DNA of 15,459 bases from Syntrophaceae bacterium UBA2208 (GTDB lineage Bacteria; Desulfobacterota; BSN033; UBA1163), in contig DCUS01000193.1 in NCBI GenBank assembly GCA_002327885.1, forward strand, positions 1-15,459, written 5' to 3'. The translations under genes and the position numbers were made by a program. Positions 14,461 through 15,459 of the stretch are shown one piece after another. Within the stretch, counting starts at the first letter, position 1; each line of letters opens with the position of its first letter. The notes under the pieces were generated by a model that was not told the origin of the DNA, searched no databases, and saw nothing but the letters and a program-made list of their open reading frames with translations.

Positions 14461-15459
14461 TCAGAGGTTAAGTTTCTTATAAAGGAGGCCGTATCTCACC
14501 CCATGGCAACTGATCAAAACAGAGGGGCAATTGAGCTCCTCCATGGCCAGATAAAGGATCATTCCCCCTCCCAGGATAACATCGGATCTTGCACCGGGAA
14601 GACCGGATATTTTTTTTCTCTCTTCAATGGTTTTGGATCGGTAAAGGCGAAGCTGCTTTTCGAGCTCGTCCCTTTTCAAGACAAAATGGCGGATCTTTTC
14701 GGGGATAAATTCATCCAGACCTTGCTCCACAGAGGCTAAGGTGGTGGCGGTTCCCCCGACGGCAACCATCAAGAAAGGTTCTTGTGAATGGGGAATATGA
14801 ACAAGCTGTTCTCGAATTTTCTTCTCCATCTTCTCCATTTCTTCATCCTGAACAGGATTGGAATGGAGAAACTGTTCCGTCAAACGGACGGACCCGAGTG
14901 GGAGGCTTATCCATCGGTGAATCTGATCCCCCTTGCCAAGGATGAACTCCGAACTTCCTCCTCCAACATCTACGACCAGGATAGGTGTTTTTACCCCGTT
15001 AGAGATAATGCCCGACTTCTCTGTAGCGGGGTTGAATGTTCCGTTCGGTTTCAAGTCGCGGCGGCTGGAATTTCTAACGGGGTTTACTCTCTCAAGATCC
15101 CTGACCACAGCTAAGAAGGAGAGATGGGCCTCTTCTTCTTCAGAGATGACTTCAATGGAGAGGTTGAGTTTTTCTTTGGCCCGGTTTAAGAAATCCCCGG
15201 AGTTTTTGGCTTCTCGAAGTGCGCTCGTCCCTGCGGCAAAGATTTTCTCAATCTCCATCGCCCGGCATCGTTTTAAATATTGAGACAATGTTTGGATGCC
15301 TCTCTCCATTGCCTCGTTCAAAAGAATTTTGTTTTTATGAATTCCCTCGCCCAATCGAACAACGGTTTCCATTTCAAAAAGGGGATGAATTTCCCCTCTT
15401 TCCACTTCTGCGATGAGGAGGAGAATGGTATTGGTCCCGATATCAATGGAGGCAACCCT
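14461..15459 (-). CDS. Ppx/GppA family phosphatase (N-terminus cut) with an in-frame repeat insertion
   Basis: Ppx/GppA enzymes hydrolyse inorganic polyphosphate or pppGpp; which one applies here is not decidable. The frame is open to the window edge, and the first visible residues, RVASIDIGTNTILLLIAEVE, are the family's phosphate-1 motif, so only a residue or two is missing. A GTG at 15405 is internal, not the start. Further motifs are AAGTSALREAKNS, the VISEEEEAHLSF loop, phosphate-2 VVDVGGGSSEFILG and AVGGTATTLAS. The single-domain length is like bacterial exopolyphosphatase/GppA homologues without a C-terminal HD domain. Window residues 126-156 are foreign: they include NPVRNSSRRDLKPNGT and correspond to a palindromic element plus a 4-bp duplication (see repeat at 14994). 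Removing these 31 residues restores LERVKTPILVVDVGGG, so the insert lies in a loop before the phosphate-2 strand and probably leaves the enzyme functional. Confidence 0.93.
   Translation of the reverse strand, partial: RVASIDIGTNTILLLIAEVERGEIHPLFEMETVVRLGEGIHKNKILLNEAMERGIQTLSQYLKRCRAMEIEKIFAAGTSALREAKNSGDFLNRAKEKLNLSIEVISEEEEAHLSFLAVVRDLERVNPVRNSSRRDLKPNGTFNPATEKSGIISNGVKTPILVVDVGGGSSEFILGKGDQIHRWISLPLGSVRLTEQFLHSNPVQDEEMEKMEKKIREQLVHIPHSQEPFLMVAVGGTATTLASVEQGLDEFIPEKIRHFVLKRDELEKQLRLYRSKTIEERKKISGLPGARSDVILGGGMILYLAMEELNCPSVLISCHGVRYGLLYKKLNL
14990..15086 (-). mobile_element. MITE-like palindromic element inserted in frame in the Ppx/GppA gene
   Basis: The 89-bp core at 14994-15082 has perfect 10-bp terminal inverted repeats (CCCCGTTAGA and TCTAACGGGG) and an internal inverted pair CGACTT (15013-15018) and AAGTCG (15053-15058), so it can fold as a long imperfect hairpin. 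TTTA stands directly on both sides (14990-14993 and 15083-15086), as a 4-bp target duplication would. Core plus one TTTA is 93 bp, exactly 31 codons, with no stop in the host frame. It carries no gene of its own, so mobilisation would need a transposase elsewhere. Confidence 0.75.

Noticed and set aside
15403..15405. GTG as the true start of the Ppx/GppA gene
   Set aside because: The open frame continues upstream to the window edge and encodes the conserved IDIGTNT phosphate-binding motif, so the start lies at or beyond 15459.
1..15459. CRISPR array, tRNA/rRNA genes, prophage or a complete insertion sequence
   Set aside because: No regularly spaced repeats with unique spacers, no tRNA cloverleaf elements, no phage structural or integrase frames and no transposase were found on reading both strands.

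Overview
The window looks like chromosomal DNA from a Gram-negative bacterium, most likely an uncultured Desulfobacterota (deltaproteobacterial) lineage or a close relative such as Nitrospirota. This rests on gene content and order (ftsH-folP...pdxJ-acpS-nnr...tsaE...lysC), on an ADP-forming acyl-CoA synthetase fusion, and on protein style. It is an inference, with no marker gene to confirm it. I see no rRNA, tRNA, CRISPR array, prophage or full insertion sequence.

Layout. (1) 1-8622, all minus strand, is a housekeeping block read right to left. FtsH, a dihydropteroate synthase with an extra N-terminal domain, PdxJ, AcpS and a bifunctional NAD(P)HX repair enzyme come first and end at a good intrinsic terminator (2613-2639). 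A second transcription unit follows: a VLRF1/baeRF-type release-factor-like protein, a DUF151 (bifunctional nuclease family) protein, TsaE and the start of aspartate kinase. (2) 8623-8943 is a 321-bp divergent control region. It holds a heat-shock-like promoter candidate for ftsH, a good sigma70-type promoter candidate facing right, and a GC-rich, potentially structured leader. (3) 8944-10335, plus strand: a Crp/Fnr-family regulator and a 223-residue protein I do not recognise, probably one operon. (4) 10361-12460, minus: an ADP-forming acyl-CoA synthetase with alpha and beta parts fused. (5) 12639-14392, plus: a MATE efflux protein and a YgbA-like (nitrous oxide-stimulated promoter family) cysteine-rich protein. 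(6) 14461-15459, minus: a Ppx/GppA-family phosphatase cut only at its extreme N-terminus by the window edge.

How the genes relate. The left block combines membrane proteolysis (FtsH), cofactor synthesis (folate, PLP, 4'-phosphopantetheine transfer), metabolite repair, tRNA modification (TsaE) and possible ribosome rescue (VLRF1-like). This is ordinary core physiology in a partly conserved order. The right half is accessory. A Fnr-type recognition helix in the Crp protein, the YgbA homologue and a near-FNR-box palindrome (14405-14421) hint at a redox or nitrosative-stress theme, which is inference.

The strongest unusual signal is an 89-bp element with 10-bp terminal inverted repeats, flanked by 4-bp TTTA direct repeats, inside the Ppx/GppA gene (14994-15082). 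Element plus one TTTA copy is 93 bp, exactly 31 codons. Removing it restores a seamless family-like sequence, so it looks like a MITE-like palindromic element that inserted in frame and became protein sequence. A second repeat family, tandem 14-bp units containing CTCCGAACTA, sits in the gaps before lysC and acpS. In the latter case it replaces a visible ribosome binding site.
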